Counted from the stretch's first letter, positions 1 to 8,556 are shown. The stretch is 16,042 nucleotides of DNA from an uncultured Gemmatimonadota bacterium (GCA_946480845.1 CAMLLJ010000030.1:1-16042), one strand, 5' to 3'. Translations and numbers: made by a program. The notes: generated from the sequence alone by a model not told the origin.

Positions 1-44
1 CGCGTCTCCCAGCGCAGCTCGCCCGGATGGCGGACGGCCCGCAC
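1..44 (-). CDS. ftsW: Probable FtsW, N-terminal start only (cut by window edge)
   Basis: After the murD stop, the minus strand reads TAGTG, so a GTG start shares one base with the stop. The fourteen full codons read M-R-A-V-R-H-P-G-E-L-R-W-E-T and then leave the window. The identification rests mainly on position: ftsW usually follows murD in dcw clusters. A short charged N-terminus with an R-W-E-type motif before the first membrane helix also fits FtsW. FtsW is the SEDS-family glycosyltransferase that polymerises septal peptidoglycan with FtsI, whose gene lies upstream in this cluster. The same one-base overlap style occurs at other junctions here, which supports this start. Too little sequence is present to confirm the family. 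Confidence 0.5.
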   Translation of the reverse strand, partial: MRAVRHPGELRWET

Positions 45-1393
45 TACATCGCCTCCACGGCGGCGCGGAAGGTCTCGCCGCGCTCCTCGTAGTTCCGGAA
101 CATGTCGTAGCTCGAGCAGGCGGGCGACAGCAGCACGGCATCGCCAGGCCGGGCCTCGGCCCGGGCGAGCGCGAGCACCTCCTCGAACGTTCCTCCCGGC
201 ACCAGCCGGACGGCGCCGGCGAGGTCCCTGAGCACGATGTCGCGCGCCTCCCCGTAGGCGACCACCGCGCGGCACCGCTCGCCGAGCAGCGGCGCCAGGC
301 GCGTGTACGGCTCGCCCTTGTGCCGCCCGCCGAGGAGCAGCACGAAGGGGCGGTCGAGCGCCGCGATCGCGACTTCGGTCGAAGTGATGTTCGTGGACTT
401 CGAGTCGTTGATCCAGAGCACGCCCCCGACCTCGCGTACCGGCTCGACCCGGTGCGCGATCGAGCGGAAGCTCCTGAGGCCTTCGGCCAGCCGTCCGGCG
501 GGCAGCCCCGCCGCGGTGACCGCCAGCAGCGCGGCCAGCGCGTTGGCGACGTTGTGGTCGCCGAGCAGCGGAAGCTCGCCGCGGGCCAGCACCGGCGCGT
601 CGCCGAGCATCAGGCGGCCGCCCGCGCGATCGAACCAGCCGTCGGCACGGGTCCGCACCGAGAAGCGGAGGTGCCGGCCCGGCACGCCCGAGACCATCGC
701 CTGCACGTCGGCGTCGTCGGCGTTGCTCACCCAGATCGAGTCACCGCCGGCATTGCGGAAGAGGAGCGCCTTGTCGCCGTAGTACTCCGCGAGGGTCGCG
801 TACCGGTCGAGGTGGTTGGACGACAGGTTGGTGAGCACACCCACGGCGGGATCGACGTGCGGCATGTCGTGCAGCTGGAAGCTGGACAGCTCGAGCGCGA
901 GCCAGTCGGGCGGATCGGCGCTCCGGGCCACGTCGCAGACCGGGCGCCCGATGTTGCCTGCGGTCTCGGCCCGGGCGCCGGCCACCGTCATGAGGTGCCC
1001 GATCAGCGACGTCGTGGTGGTCTTGCCGTTGGTGCCGGTGATCGCGACGTACCGCGTGCCCGAGAGCTGGTTCACGCCGAGGTCCGCCTCCGCATGGATC
1101 GGGACGCCGGCGCGGCGCGCGGCCTCGAGCGCCGGGACGTCGGGCGGCACTCCTGGGGCCACGATCACGGCCGCCGCCCGCGCGATCCGCCCCAGGTCGT
1201 GCCCGCCGAGCTGCACTTCGGCGCCCGCGAGGCGGAGGCGCGTCTCCCACTCCTCGTGCTGCGGGCTCGACCCGCTGTCCGAGGCGTACACCGTGACGCC
1301 GCGCTCCCGGAGCAGCAGCCCCGCCGCCACGCCGCTCTTCCCTAGCCCGACGATCGCCACCTCGCTGCCCGTCCGGCGCCAGTCGGCAAGCAT
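44..1393 (-). CDS. murD: UDP-N-acetylmuramoyl-L-alanine--D-glutamate ligase (MurD)
   Basis: Cytoplasmic ATP-dependent ligase that adds D-glutamate to UDP-MurNAc-L-Ala. The product is 449 residues, normal for MurD. The N-terminal Rossmann-like domain starts with VAIVGLGKSG (about 12-21). The central ATP-binding domain has TGTNGKTTTTS at 119-129 and LELSSFQL near 167-174. The C-terminal Mur ligase domain has NDSKSTN at 329-335 and LSPACSSYDMFRNYEERG at 422-439, both MurD hallmarks. The start is the ATG at 1393, which shares one base with the mraY stop (TGATG). The same frame stays open far upstream, across mraY, but that extension has no family similarity and is a high-GC shadow. Identification is secure. 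Confidence 0.97.
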   Translation of the reverse strand: MLADWRRTGSEVAIVGLGKSGVAAGLLLRERGVTVYASDSGSSPQHEEWETRLRLAGAEVQLGGHDLGRIARAAAVIVAPGVPPDVPALEAARRAGVPIHAEADLGVNQLSGTRYVAITGTNGKTTTTSLIGHLMTVAGARAETAGNIGRPVCDVARSADPPDWLALELSSFQLHDMPHVDPAVGVLTNLSSNHLDRYATLAEYYGDKALLFRNAGGDSIWVSNADDADVQAMVSGVPGRHLRFSVRTRADGWFDRAGGRLMLGDAPVLARGELPLLGDHNVANALAALLAVTAAGLPAGRLAEGLRSFRSIAHRVEPVREVGGVLWINDSKSTNITSTEVAIAALDRPFVLLLGGRHKGEPYTRLAPLLGERCRAVVAYGEARDIVLRDLAGAVRLVPGGTFEEVLALARAEARPGDAVLLSPACSSYDMFRNYEERGETFRAAVEAM

Positions 1394-2520
1394 CAGCGCA
1401 CCTTCAGCGTGGCGAACGCCACCAGCGCGCAGAGGATCCCCAGGATGTAGAACCGGGTCACGACGGTCGTCTCGGCCCAGCCGAGCTTCTCGAAGTGGTG
1501 ATGCAGCGGCGCCATCCGGAAGACCCGGTGCGCATCCGCGTACTCCTTCCCGCGGGTCCGCTTGTACCAGCGGTACACCGAGGTCTGCATGATCACCGAC
1601 ACGGCCTCGGCCGCGAACACGCCGCCGATGATGAGCAGCAGGAACTCGGCCTTGAGCAGGATCGCGACGGTCCCCAGCGCGCCGCCGATGGCGAGGCTGC
1701 CGGTGTCGCCCATGAAGACCTGGGCCGGGTGCGCATTGAACCAGAGGAAGCCGAGACAGGCGCCCATCAGCGCGGCGCAGAAGATGGTGAGCTCGCCGGC
1801 GCCGGGGAGGTAGAAGAGGTAGAGGAACGACGTGAGGTCGGTGCGCCCGAAGATCCAGGCAAAGGCCGCGAAGGCGATCGACGCCACGGCCGCGAGCCCC
1901 GTCGCGAGGCCGTCGAGCCCGTCGGTCAGGTTGACGGCGTTGCTGCTCCCGGTGATCACGATGGTGACGAAGAGGATGAACAGCAGCGGCGCGAAGTTGA
2001 CGACCAGGTACTTGAAGAACGGGAGCGTCGTGGCGGTCGCCGGCAGGATCGCCTCGGGCACCACCGGCTTGTAGAGCAGGAGCAGCCCGAGCAGGATCCC
2101 GAACCCGCACTGGCCGACGAGCTTCCACTTCGCCACCAGCCCGCGCGACTTGCCCTGCACGATCTTCAGGTAGTCATCGATGAACCCGATGCATCCCATC
2201 CACAGGATGGAAAGCACGGCCACGAGCACGAAGCGGTTGTCCAGCCGGGCCCAGAGCAGCGTCGGCAGCACCGTGGCCAGCAGGATGATCAGCCCGCCCA
2301 TCGTGGGCGTTCCGCGCTTGCTCTGGTGGCTGGCGGGCCCCTCCGCACGGATGACCTGCCCCACCTTGTGCGCGCGCAGCCGGCGGATGATGCCGGGACC
2401 GACCACGAACGCGATCAGCAGCGCGGTGACCGTGGCGCCCGCGGCCCGAAAGCTGATGTAGTTGAAGAGATTGAAGATGATCCATGTCTTGCCGAGCGGG
2501 GCAAGCAGGTAATAGAACAT
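1393..2520 (-). CDS. mraY: Phospho-N-acetylmuramoyl-pentapeptide transferase (MraY)
   Basis: Integral membrane enzyme that transfers phospho-MurNAc-pentapeptide from UDP to undecaprenyl phosphate, making lipid I. The product is 375 residues with about ten hydrophobic helices, as expected. Diagnostic motifs are the Mg-binding pair in GFIDDYLKI (D115, D116), NLTDGLDGLA at 197-206, MGDTGSLAIGG at 270-280 (D272) and the HHHFEKLGWAE loop at 340-350. The N-terminus MFYYLLAPLG, followed by FNLFNYISFRAA, matches the normal MraY start. Its ATG shares one base with the murF stop, and its own TGA shares one base with the murD start, so it is probably translated in step with both ligases. Confidence 0.98.
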   Translation of the reverse strand: MFYYLLAPLGKTWIIFNLFNYISFRAAGATVTALLIAFVVGPGIIRRLRAHKVGQVIRAEGPASHQSKRGTPTMGGLIILLATVLPTLLWARLDNRFVLVAVLSILWMGCIGFIDDYLKIVQGKSRGLVAKWKLVGQCGFGILLGLLLLYKPVVPEAILPATATTLPFFKYLVVNFAPLLFILFVTIVITGSSNAVNLTDGLDGLATGLAAVASIAFAAFAWIFGRTDLTSFLYLFYLPGAGELTIFCAALMGACLGFLWFNAHPAQVFMGDTGSLAIGGALGTVAILLKAEFLLLIIGGVFAAEAVSVIMQTSVYRWYKRTRGKEYADAHRVFRMAPLHHHFEKLGWAETTVVTRFYILGILCALVAFATLKVR

Positions 2521-3872
2521 CAGGCCTCGGCGGGTGGGGTCCGGCTGGTCAGGTACGGAAGTATACGTTCGAGCGCCACGCCACGGGATGCCTTGAGCAC
2601 GACCAGCTCGCCGCCCCGCAGCGCCGCCGCGAGCAGCGGGCCGAGCGACGGGGCGTCGGGTGCGGTGATGAGCCGGTCGTTCAGCTCGGCCCGCCGCGAC
2701 TCGAGCGCCGGCACGAACTCGCCGACCGCGGCCAGCAGGTCCGGCTTGAGCAGTACGAGCTGCTCGGCGATCTCCGCGTGCAGCCGCGCGGACTCGGTGC
2801 CGAGCTCGCGCATCGTTCCGGCGACGAATACGAGCCGCCGGTCGTGCCGCATGGCGCGCGCCGTCGCGATGGCCGACGCGAAGGAGTGCGGGTTGGCGTT
2901 GTAGGTGTCGTTGAGGATGGTGAGGCCGGCCGCCTCGATCAGTTCGCTGCGCCCGCCCGGCAGCACCACCTCGCCGAGCGCCCGGGCGCTCGCGGCGGGG
3001 TCGAGCCCCAGCTCCTCACCCACCGACCAGGCGAGCATGGCGTTCGCGGCAAGGTGCCGGCCCGGATACGGCAGCGCGATGCGCTGGCCGGCAGTGGTGA
3101 ACGCGACCCGCCCCGCCGCATCCACCTCGAGGTCGCGCGCCTTCCGCTCGGCCGCCTGCAGCCCCGCCGTCACCACCTTCCGCGCAAGGTGTCGGGCGCC
3201 GTCGGCCAGCGCCGGCGGATCGGTGCCGACGATGGCCAGCGGCACGTCGCGCGCCAGCGAAAGCTTCTCGGCGAGCACGCCCTCGACGCTGCCAAACCCC
3301 TCGAGGTGGCCGGCCGCCACGTTGGTGATCACCACGATCGACGGGTCGATGATCTCGCGGTACCGCGCGATCTCGCCCGGGAGGTTGGCGCCGGCCTCGA
3401 TCACCAGCGCCTCGGTGTCCTCCGGCGCCTCGAGGATCGTGAGCGGGACGCCCACGAGGTTGTTCAGGTTGGCGCGCGTGGCGTGCGTGCGGTAGCGGGT
3501 CCGGAGCACCGCGGCGACCATCTCCTTGGTGCTGGTCTTGCCGTTGGTGCCGGTCACCGCCACCACCGGTCCGGCCATGGCCTTCCTCCGCGCATGGGCG
3601 AGCGCCCCGTAGGCCCGGAGCGGATCCTCGACTTCGATGAGCGCGAGTCCCGCGACTGGCGGCGTGCCCTGCCGCACCACGGCGGCGGCGGCGCCGCGCT
3701 CGCGCGCGGCCTCGAGGTGCGCGTGCCCGTCGAAGCGCTCGCCGGTCAGCGCCACGAACAGTGCGCCGGGCGCCATCGTGCGCGTGTCGGTCGAGATCTC
3801 GGTGAAGCCCTCGGCGGCAACCGCCTCCGGGAGCGCCAGGGCGTGTCCGACGAACTCGCGGCTCCAGCGCAT
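2520..3872 (-). CDS. murF: UDP-N-acetylmuramoyl-tripeptide--D-alanyl-D-alanine ligase (MurF)
   Basis: Adds D-Ala-D-Ala to the UDP-MurNAc-tripeptide, the last cytoplasmic step of the precursor peptide. The product is 450 residues. The P-loop GTNGKTSTKE lies at 108-117 (the TKE ending is typical of MurF). A MurF-type TRANLNNLVGVPLT segment lies at 132-145, and NDTYNANP at 321-328 is the classic C-terminal motif. The usual EMGAN motif reads EAGAN here (159-163), a mild substitution. I chose the ATG at 3872, which overlaps the murE stop as TGATG. The GTG one codon upstream (3875) is also possible. A weak GGTGG sits seven bases before the ATG. Confidence 0.96.
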   Translation of the reverse strand: MRWSREFVGHALALPEAVAAEGFTEISTDTRTMAPGALFVALTGERFDGHAHLEAARERGAAAAVVRQGTPPVAGLALIEVEDPLRAYGALAHARRKAMAGPVVAVTGTNGKTSTKEMVAAVLRTRYRTHATRANLNNLVGVPLTILEAPEDTEALVIEAGANLPGEIARYREIIDPSIVVITNVAAGHLEGFGSVEGVLAEKLSLARDVPLAIVGTDPPALADGARHLARKVVTAGLQAAERKARDLEVDAAGRVAFTTAGQRIALPYPGRHLAANAMLAWSVGEELGLDPAASARALGEVVLPGGRSELIEAAGLTILNDTYNANPHSFASAIATARAMRHDRRLVFVAGTMRELGTESARLHAEIAEQLVLLKPDLLAAVGEFVPALESRRAELNDRLITAPDAPSLGPLLAAALRGGELVVLKASRGVALERILPYLTSRTPPAEA

Positions 3873-5317
3873 CACACGCCCACCAGCGCACGGACGATCT
3901 CGCGCTCGTCGAAGGGCAGCTTCTCGGTGCCGATCACCTGGTAGGTCTCGTGCCCCTTCCCGGCGAGCAGGACGGTGTCGTCCGGCCCCGCGGCCTGGAG
4001 CGCGACGGCGATCGCCTCGCGGCGGTCCGATTCCCGCAGGTGCGGTACCGACCCCATGCCCTCCTCGATGTCGTGGATGATCGCGTCCGGGTCCTCCGTC
4101 CGCGGATTGTCCGAGGTCACAACCGCGAGGTCGGCCAGCTCCGCGGCGATCCGCCCCATGATCGGCCGCTTGCCGCGGTCGCGGTCACCGCCGCATCCGA
4201 AGACCACGATGAGCTTCCCGGCCGTGAGCGGCCGGAGCGTCGCGAGCGCGCGCTCGAGTGCATCGGGCGTGTGCGCGTAGTCGCGGAGCACCACGCGCGG
4301 CCGGGCGGTGATGCGCTCCATCCGTCCGGGCACCTGGGGCGCCGCCGCCAGCCGCTGGGCCACCTCACCGATCGGCCGGCCCATGCCGAGCGCGCAGGCC
4401 GCGGCGGCGAGGGCGTTGGCCACGTTGAAGTCGCCGAGGAGCGGGAGGGCGACGTCGGCACTGCCCCAGCGGCTCTCCAGCCGGAATCGGCTCCCCGCCG
4501 CGTCCATGGCGAGCCCGGAGGCGCGCACGTCGGCCGCGGGGTGCTGGCCGAAGGTGACCCGCCCATTCCGGTCCGGCATCGCCCGCCAGGCCGGATCGTC
4601 GAGGTTCACCACCTCGATGCCGTCGAGCGCCAGGTAGCTGCTCAGCCGGAGCTTGGCGGCCAGGTAGTGCTCCATGGTGCCGTGATAGTCGAGGTGGTCG
4701 CGCGTGAGGTTGGTGAAGACGCCCGCGGCGAAGGTGAGCCCGTCGACCCGGCCCTGGTCCAGCGAATGCGACGATGTCTCCATCACCACGTGCGTCGTGC
4801 CCCGGTCCCGGAGCGCCGCGAGCGTCGCCTGCAGGTCCACGGGACCCGGCGTCGTGAGCGCGGCGGACGGCACCGCGGCGCCGGCGCCGTCATACGCGCC
4901 GAGCGTGCCGATGCTGCCGGCCGTGCCGGCGCCGTTGAGCAGGTGTCGCAGCAGGCCGGTCGTAGTCGTCTTGCCGTTGGTGCCGGTCACGCCGACGAGC
5001 ACGAGCTGCCGGGACGGGTCTCCATGCCACGCGCGCGCTGCCGCCAGCGCGGCCCGGCGCCCATCGCGCACCAGCACCTGCGCGACCGCCGCCTCCTGCG
5101 GCACCTCCACCATGGCGGCGACCGCGCCGCGCCGCGCGGCATCGGCGACGAAGCGATGGCCGTCCGTCTCGGACCCGCGCACCGCGGCGTAGAGATCGCC
5201 CGGCACGACGGTGCGGCTGTCCGTGGTGATGCCGGTGATCTCCGGCAGTGCCCGCGGGGCATCGAGGAGCAGGTCCTCCCGCCGCAAGGCGTCGAGGACC
5301 TGTGCGAGAGTCGGCAT
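3872..5317 (-). CDS. murE: UDP-N-acetylmuramoyl-tripeptide synthetase, meso-DAP type (MurE)
   Basis: Cytoplasmic ligase that adds the third residue to the stem peptide. It has 481 residues from the chosen start. The ATP loop TGTNGKTTTT is at 111-120. ETSSHSLDQGR (180-190) and NLTRDHLDYHG (203-213) are MurE/MurC-type signatures. K222 in YLAAKLRL matches the lysine that is carbamylated in this family. The DNPR motif at 403-406, continuing TEDP, is the established marker for meso-diaminopimelate rather than lysine, so the peptidoglycan is probably DAP-type. The ATG at 5317 is preferred because a GAGG lies six bases upstream. A GTG at 5329 would give a 4-nt GTGA overlap with ftsI but has no visible Shine-Dalgarno sequence. 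Confidence 0.97.
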   Translation of the reverse strand: MPTLAQVLDALRREDLLLDAPRALPEITGITTDSRTVVPGDLYAAVRGSETDGHRFVADAARRGAVAAMVEVPQEAAVAQVLVRDGRRAALAAARAWHGDPSRQLVLVGVTGTNGKTTTTGLLRHLLNGAGTAGSIGTLGAYDGAGAAVPSAALTTPGPVDLQATLAALRDRGTTHVVMETSSHSLDQGRVDGLTFAAGVFTNLTRDHLDYHGTMEHYLAAKLRLSSYLALDGIEVVNLDDPAWRAMPDRNGRVTFGQHPAADVRASGLAMDAAGSRFRLESRWGSADVALPLLGDFNVANALAAAACALGMGRPIGEVAQRLAAAPQVPGRMERITARPRVVLRDYAHTPDALERALATLRPLTAGKLIVVFGCGGDRDRGKRPIMGRIAAELADLAVVTSDNPRTEDPDAIIHDIEEGMGSVPHLRESDRREAIAVALQAAGPDDTVLLAGKGHETYQVIGTEKLPFDEREIVRALVGV

Positions 5318-5323
5318 GGCGGC

Positions 5324-5327
5324 CCTC
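5324..5327 (-). promoter_or_regulatory. Ribosome binding site deciding the murE start
   Basis: GAGG on the minus strand, embedded in the GTGA that ends ftsI and six bases before the murE ATG at 5317. It supports that ATG over the GTG at 5329, which has only GC-rich sequence without a purine run upstream. Confidence 0.55.
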
Positions 5328-7299
5328 ACTGGCGGCCGGCGGGCGCGGTCACGACCGTGACGGTGCTGCCGCGCGGTGCCGACGCCCCGGCGGCCGGGCG
5401 GGATGATACCGCCGTGCCGCTGCCGTCGAGCATCACGCGGAAGCCGCTCCGGTGCAGCGTGAAGGCGGCGGCGCGCACCGAGAGGCCAGCCACGTCCGGC
5501 ACCCTGGCGGGCGGAGCGGCAGGCGGCTTGCCGTCCGAGGGCCAGGGCACGGCGACGACCGGAACGTCCGGTTCGGGCTGCGCCGGCTCGGGCGGACTTT
5601 CGGGAAGCGCGGGCGCTACGGCCGCGCCCCGCAGTGCGAGCTGGTTGAAATCGAGCGCCCGGTTGCGCGAGGTGAGCGCCTGCTCGAGCATCGTCCTGGT
5701 GAGCGGCGCGGCCGTCTCCCCGCCATAATAGGCGCCGCTCGGGTCCTCGATCACTACGATCACCACGAGCTGCGGCCGGTCGATGGGCCAGATGGCCGCG
5801 AAGGACGAGATGTATTCGTTGACGTAGCGGCCGTTCTCGATCCGGCGCGAGGTGCCCGTCTTGCCGGCCAGCGCATAGCTCTGCAGCTGGGCGCGCTCGC
5901 CGGTGCCGGCGGAGTCCACCGCTCCGCGGAGGTAGCGGCGCAGGGTCGCCGACACCTCGCGCGTGAGCACCCGCCGCACCGGCTCGGGCCGGTGCCGGTA
6001 GCGCACCGTGCCATCAGGGGCGATCACCTCGCGAACCAGCGACGGCGTATACAGGATGCCGCCATTGGCGATCGCGCCATACGCGGCGGCGAGCTGGAGC
6101 GCGGTCACCGAAAAGTTGTAGCCGTAGGCGATGCTCTCCCGGTTGTAGCCAGGCCACCAGCCGTGCGGCGGCGAGAGTTCACCGCGCGACTCGGCCGGCA
6201 GGCCAATGCCCGTCGCGGAGCCGAAGCCGAAATCGCGCATCGCGTCGTAGAGGGCTTCCGGCGCCATCCGCTGGGAGAACTTCGCCATCGCGATGTTGGA
6301 CGACGTCTCGATCGCATGCGCCAGCGTGAGCGGCCGCCTGGCCGCATGGGTGTCGGTGATCTTCCGGCGCCGACCGCGGGAGGTTTCGAAGACCCACTCG
6401 CCGTTCTCGCCGGTCACCGTATCGGTGCTGTCCACCAGCCCGCGCGAGAGGAGCGCGGCCGCCGTGAAGAGCTTCGCGGTCGACCCCGGCTCGAACGGCG
6501 CGGTGAAGACCGAGGCGCTCGAGCGCTCCCCCTCGGCCCGCGAGGCTACGGCCAGCAGCTCGCCGGTCCACGGATCCAGGAACACTACGTTGCCGCCCTT
6601 CGCGTCCATCTCGCCGATGGCCTTGTCCAGCGCCGCTTCGGCGATCTCCTGGAGCCGGCCGTCGATGGTGAGGACGACATCGTTGCCGTTCACCGGCTCG
6701 CGCACCAGGCGGGAAGGCGATTCGTAGCGGCGCTCCCGGTTGTCCTTCACCCAGACCGCCTCGCCGGGGACGCCGGCGAGCAGCGAGTCCAGGGCGGACT
6801 CGATCCCCGAGATGCCCGTCGCGGCCTCGGGATCCACGAGGCCGATCGCGTGCTGCGCGAGGTTCCCGCGCGGGCGGGTACGCGGGTAGAGCGGCTCGAG
6901 GTGCACGCCCGGCTGACCCCGGATGGGCTGGACGTCGAGCGCCGAATAGGGGCCGTGGAAGTAGACTGAGCGGCTGGCCCGGAGGCGACGCTCGACTGCC
7001 GCGGCACTCTCTCCGAGGGCGCGCGCCACCAGGCGGGCCGTGGCGCGCTTGTCCTTGACCTGCTCGGGCGCCAGGCTCACGTGGTACGACTCCTCCGAGA
7101 TCGCGAGCGCCTGCCCGCTCCTGTCGTAGATCGTCCCCCGCCGCGCCGGCAGCGGGGCGCGCACCGTGCGGGTCCGCTCTGCCGCACTCGCATGCTCCGC
7201 GCCCTCCACGAGCTGCAGCTGCGCCGCGCGCACCAGCACGGCCAGCGCGCCTGCGAACAGGCAGAACTGCAGGAATCCGATGCGGGCGGACTTCGCCAT
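5326..7299 (-). CDS. ftsI: Septal peptidoglycan transpeptidase FtsI (PBP3 type) with C-terminal PASTA domain
   Basis: Class B penicillin-binding protein that crosslinks septal peptidoglycan. It has 657 residues from the ATG at 7299, which shares one base with the ftsL stop. One N-terminal membrane helix lies at about 8-30, then a PBP dimerisation domain with ARRGTIYDRSG near 52-62. In the transpeptidase domain the active-site motifs are STAK (S273, K276), SSN (333-335) and KTGT (480-483). A proline-rich linker (about 563-597) leads to a PASTA-like domain at about 598-652 with VPDVAGLSVRAA and a SRPAAGASAPRGSTV pattern. Escherichia coli FtsI lacks such a domain. PASTA tails on division PBPs occur in several other phyla. 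The frame is open further upstream over ftsL, but that part is a shadow. Confidence 0.96.
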   Translation of the reverse strand: MAKSARIGFLQFCLFAGALAVLVRAAQLQLVEGAEHASAAERTRTVRAPLPARRGTIYDRSGQALAISEESYHVSLAPEQVKDKRATARLVARALGESAAAVERRLRASRSVYFHGPYSALDVQPIRGQPGVHLEPLYPRTRPRGNLAQHAIGLVDPEAATGISGIESALDSLLAGVPGEAVWVKDNRERRYESPSRLVREPVNGNDVVLTIDGRLQEIAEAALDKAIGEMDAKGGNVVFLDPWTGELLAVASRAEGERSSASVFTAPFEPGSTAKLFTAAALLSRGLVDSTDTVTGENGEWVFETSRGRRRKITDTHAARRPLTLAHAIETSSNIAMAKFSQRMAPEALYDAMRDFGFGSATGIGLPAESRGELSPPHGWWPGYNRESIAYGYNFSVTALQLAAAYGAIANGGILYTPSLVREVIAPDGTVRYRHRPEPVRRVLTREVSATLRRYLRGAVDSAGTGERAQLQSYALAGKTGTSRRIENGRYVNEYISSFAAIWPIDRPQLVVIVVIEDPSGAYYGGETAAPLTRTMLEQALTSRNRALDFNQLALRGAAVAPALPESPPEPAQPEPDVPVVAVPWPSDGKPPAAPPARVPDVAGLSVRAAAFTLHRSGFRVMLDGSGTAVSSRPAAGASAPRGSTVTVVTAPAGRQ

Positions 7300-7589
7300 C
7301 AGCGCGGGCCGGGTGCGGGCGGAACAGGAAAGAGCTGATACTCGGTGCCACTGGCGTCGCGCAGGCCGAGCGCCGCGGCCTTGCGGCCGATCACGGTGCG
7401 GCTGGACGCCTCTTCGATCGCGCGCCGGAGCGCGGCCGCCTGCGCCTCGAGCGCCGTGCGGCGCTCGCGCGTGCGCGCCAGCGTGTCGGCGAGCGCGTAG
7501 GCGCGCGTCTGCCGCTCGATGACGATCGCCGCCACCGCGAAGAAGACGAGCAGCCACAGCACGATCCAGTGACGACCCTTAAGCTGCAT
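7299..7589 (-). CDS. ftsL: Cell division protein FtsL-like
   Basis: A 96-residue bitopic protein between rsmH and ftsI, the normal place for ftsL. A short basic start (MQLKGRH) precedes one hydrophobic helix at about 8-25. A heptad-like coiled coil follows at about 28-65 (ADTLARTRERRTALEAQAAA), then a short proline-rich end. FtsL sequences diverge widely, so the call rests on topology, size and gene order more than on conserved residues. In the divisome FtsL works with FtsB and FtsQ to activate FtsW and FtsI. The ATG at 7589 lies inside rsmH, an 11-nt overlap. The stop shares a base with the ftsI ATG, which suggests translational coupling. Confidence 0.82.
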   Translation of the reverse strand: MQLKGRHWIVLWLLVFFAVAAIVIERQTRAYALADTLARTRERRTALEAQAAALRRAIEEASSRTVIGRKAAALGLRDASGTEYQLFPVPPAPGPR

Positions 7590-8499
7590 CGGCCTTGCGG
7601 AAGATCCGGAGTCTGGCGCTGCGGGCCCGGGGATTGGCGGCGATCTCGTCGCCGTCCGGCGCGATCGCCCGGCGCGGCTCGGCCCGCCCCGACGACCGCG
7701 CCTCGCAGGTGCACACCGGCTGGCGCGGGGGACAGATGCAGTCCCGCTCCCATTCGCGGTACGCGTGCTTGACGAGGCGGTCCTCGCCTGAATGATAACT
7801 GATCACGGCCAGTGCGCCGCCCGGCGCAAGCGCGTCGCGAAAGGCCGGCAGCGCGAGGGCGAGCCCACCGAGCTCGTCATTGACCGCGATGCGCACGGCC
7901 TGGAAGAGCCGGGCGAAGTCACCGGGGCCCGACCGCGGGCCGAGCACGGCGCGGATGGCATTCACCAGGTCGTCGCTCACCGCGAACGGCGCCCGCGCCC
8001 GGCGGCGCACGATCTCCTGCGCCAGCCGCCGGGACTTGCGCTCGTCGCCGTACTCGAAGAATACCCGCGCCAGCTCCGCCTCCGGCGCCGAGTTGAGGAA
8101 GTCGGCGGCCGTCGGCCCGGCCGCGCTCATGCGCATGTCCAGCGCCGCGCCGGGACGGAAGGTGAACCCTCGCGCTTCCTCGTCGAGCTGCCGGGACGAG
8201 ACCCCCAGGTCGAGCAGGATGAAGTCCGGCCCGAAGCCGGCCGCGGCCGCGAGCGCCGCAGGCGCGGCGTACGGACTTTCGAGGTACTCGATGCCGTCAT
8301 CGCCGAGGCGCGCGCGGGCCCGGGCGATGGCGCCCGGATCGCGGTCGATGCCCAGCACCGCCGCCCCGCCCCGCCGGAGCGCCTGGGCGTGCCCCCCGTC
8401 ACCCAGCGTGGCATCGACCACGCGGGTGGCGCCTGCCGCCGCGGCCAGGATCGGCTCCAGCAGCACGGGCACGTGAAAGTCCTGTTGGGGACCGGGCAT
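7579..8499 (-). CDS. rsmH: 16S rRNA (cytosine1402-N4)-methyltransferase RsmH (MraW)
   Basis: S-adenosylmethionine-dependent enzyme that N4-methylates C1402 in the ribosomal P site. It has 306 residues, the normal size. The N-terminal HVPVLLEPIL (9-18) is the family signature. VVDATLGDGGHAQAL (27-41) binds the cofactor, followed by GIDRDPGAI (50-58) and ILLDLGVSSRQLDE (94-107). RGFTFRPGAALDMRM (110-124) and AVISYHSGEDRLVK (231-244) complete the set. The canonical ISFHSLED reads ISYHSGED. A cysteine-rich CICPPRQPVCTC lies near the C-terminus, common in RsmH outside the proteobacteria. It is the first gene of the dcw cluster here. No good Shine-Dalgarno sequence precedes the ATG, and a strong hairpin lies 25 bases upstream. 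Confidence 0.97.
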   Translation of the reverse strand: MPGPQQDFHVPVLLEPILAAAAGATRVVDATLGDGGHAQALRRGGAAVLGIDRDPGAIARARARLGDDGIEYLESPYAAPAALAAAAGFGPDFILLDLGVSSRQLDEEARGFTFRPGAALDMRMSAAGPTAADFLNSAPEAELARVFFEYGDERKSRRLAQEIVRRRARAPFAVSDDLVNAIRAVLGPRSGPGDFARLFQAVRIAVNDELGGLALALPAFRDALAPGGALAVISYHSGEDRLVKHAYREWERDCICPPRQPVCTCEARSSGRAEPRRAIAPDGDEIAANPRARSARLRIFRKADAA

Positions 8500-8523
8500 C
8501 GGGGCGCTCAGGGGGTTGGAAAT

Positions 8524-8556
8524 GCAACACCCCGTCCGGCGGGGACGGGGTGTTGC
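8524..8556 (-). terminator. Perfect 14-bp hairpin between tRNA-Asp and rsmH
   Basis: GCAACACCCCGTCC (8524-8537) and its exact complement (8543-8556) flank a 5-base loop. On the minus strand the stem is followed by ATTTCC, a short T-run. It therefore fits a rho-independent terminator for the tRNA-Asp transcript and separates it from the dcw operon. A second, 6-bp hairpin (8556-8573) abuts the tRNA 3' end. The stem is perfect on both strands, but the plus strand shows no T-run. Confidence 0.65.

Noticed and set aside
1394..2128. The murD frame stays open for about 245 codons upstream, across mraY
   Set aside because: The extension is arginine- and proline-rich with no family features, whereas the mraY frame carries all MraY motifs. 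It is a high-GC shadow.
2484..3944. Very long open frames on the plus strand opposite murF and elsewhere (for example 3950-5728)
   Set aside because: Low-complexity R/G/A/H-rich translations antisense to well-recognised genes, with no domain features.
7300..7557. Long in-frame extension of ftsI upstream over ftsL
   Set aside because: It is composition-driven; the true start at 7299 is followed by the typical cytoplasmic tail and membrane helix, and overlaps the ftsL stop.
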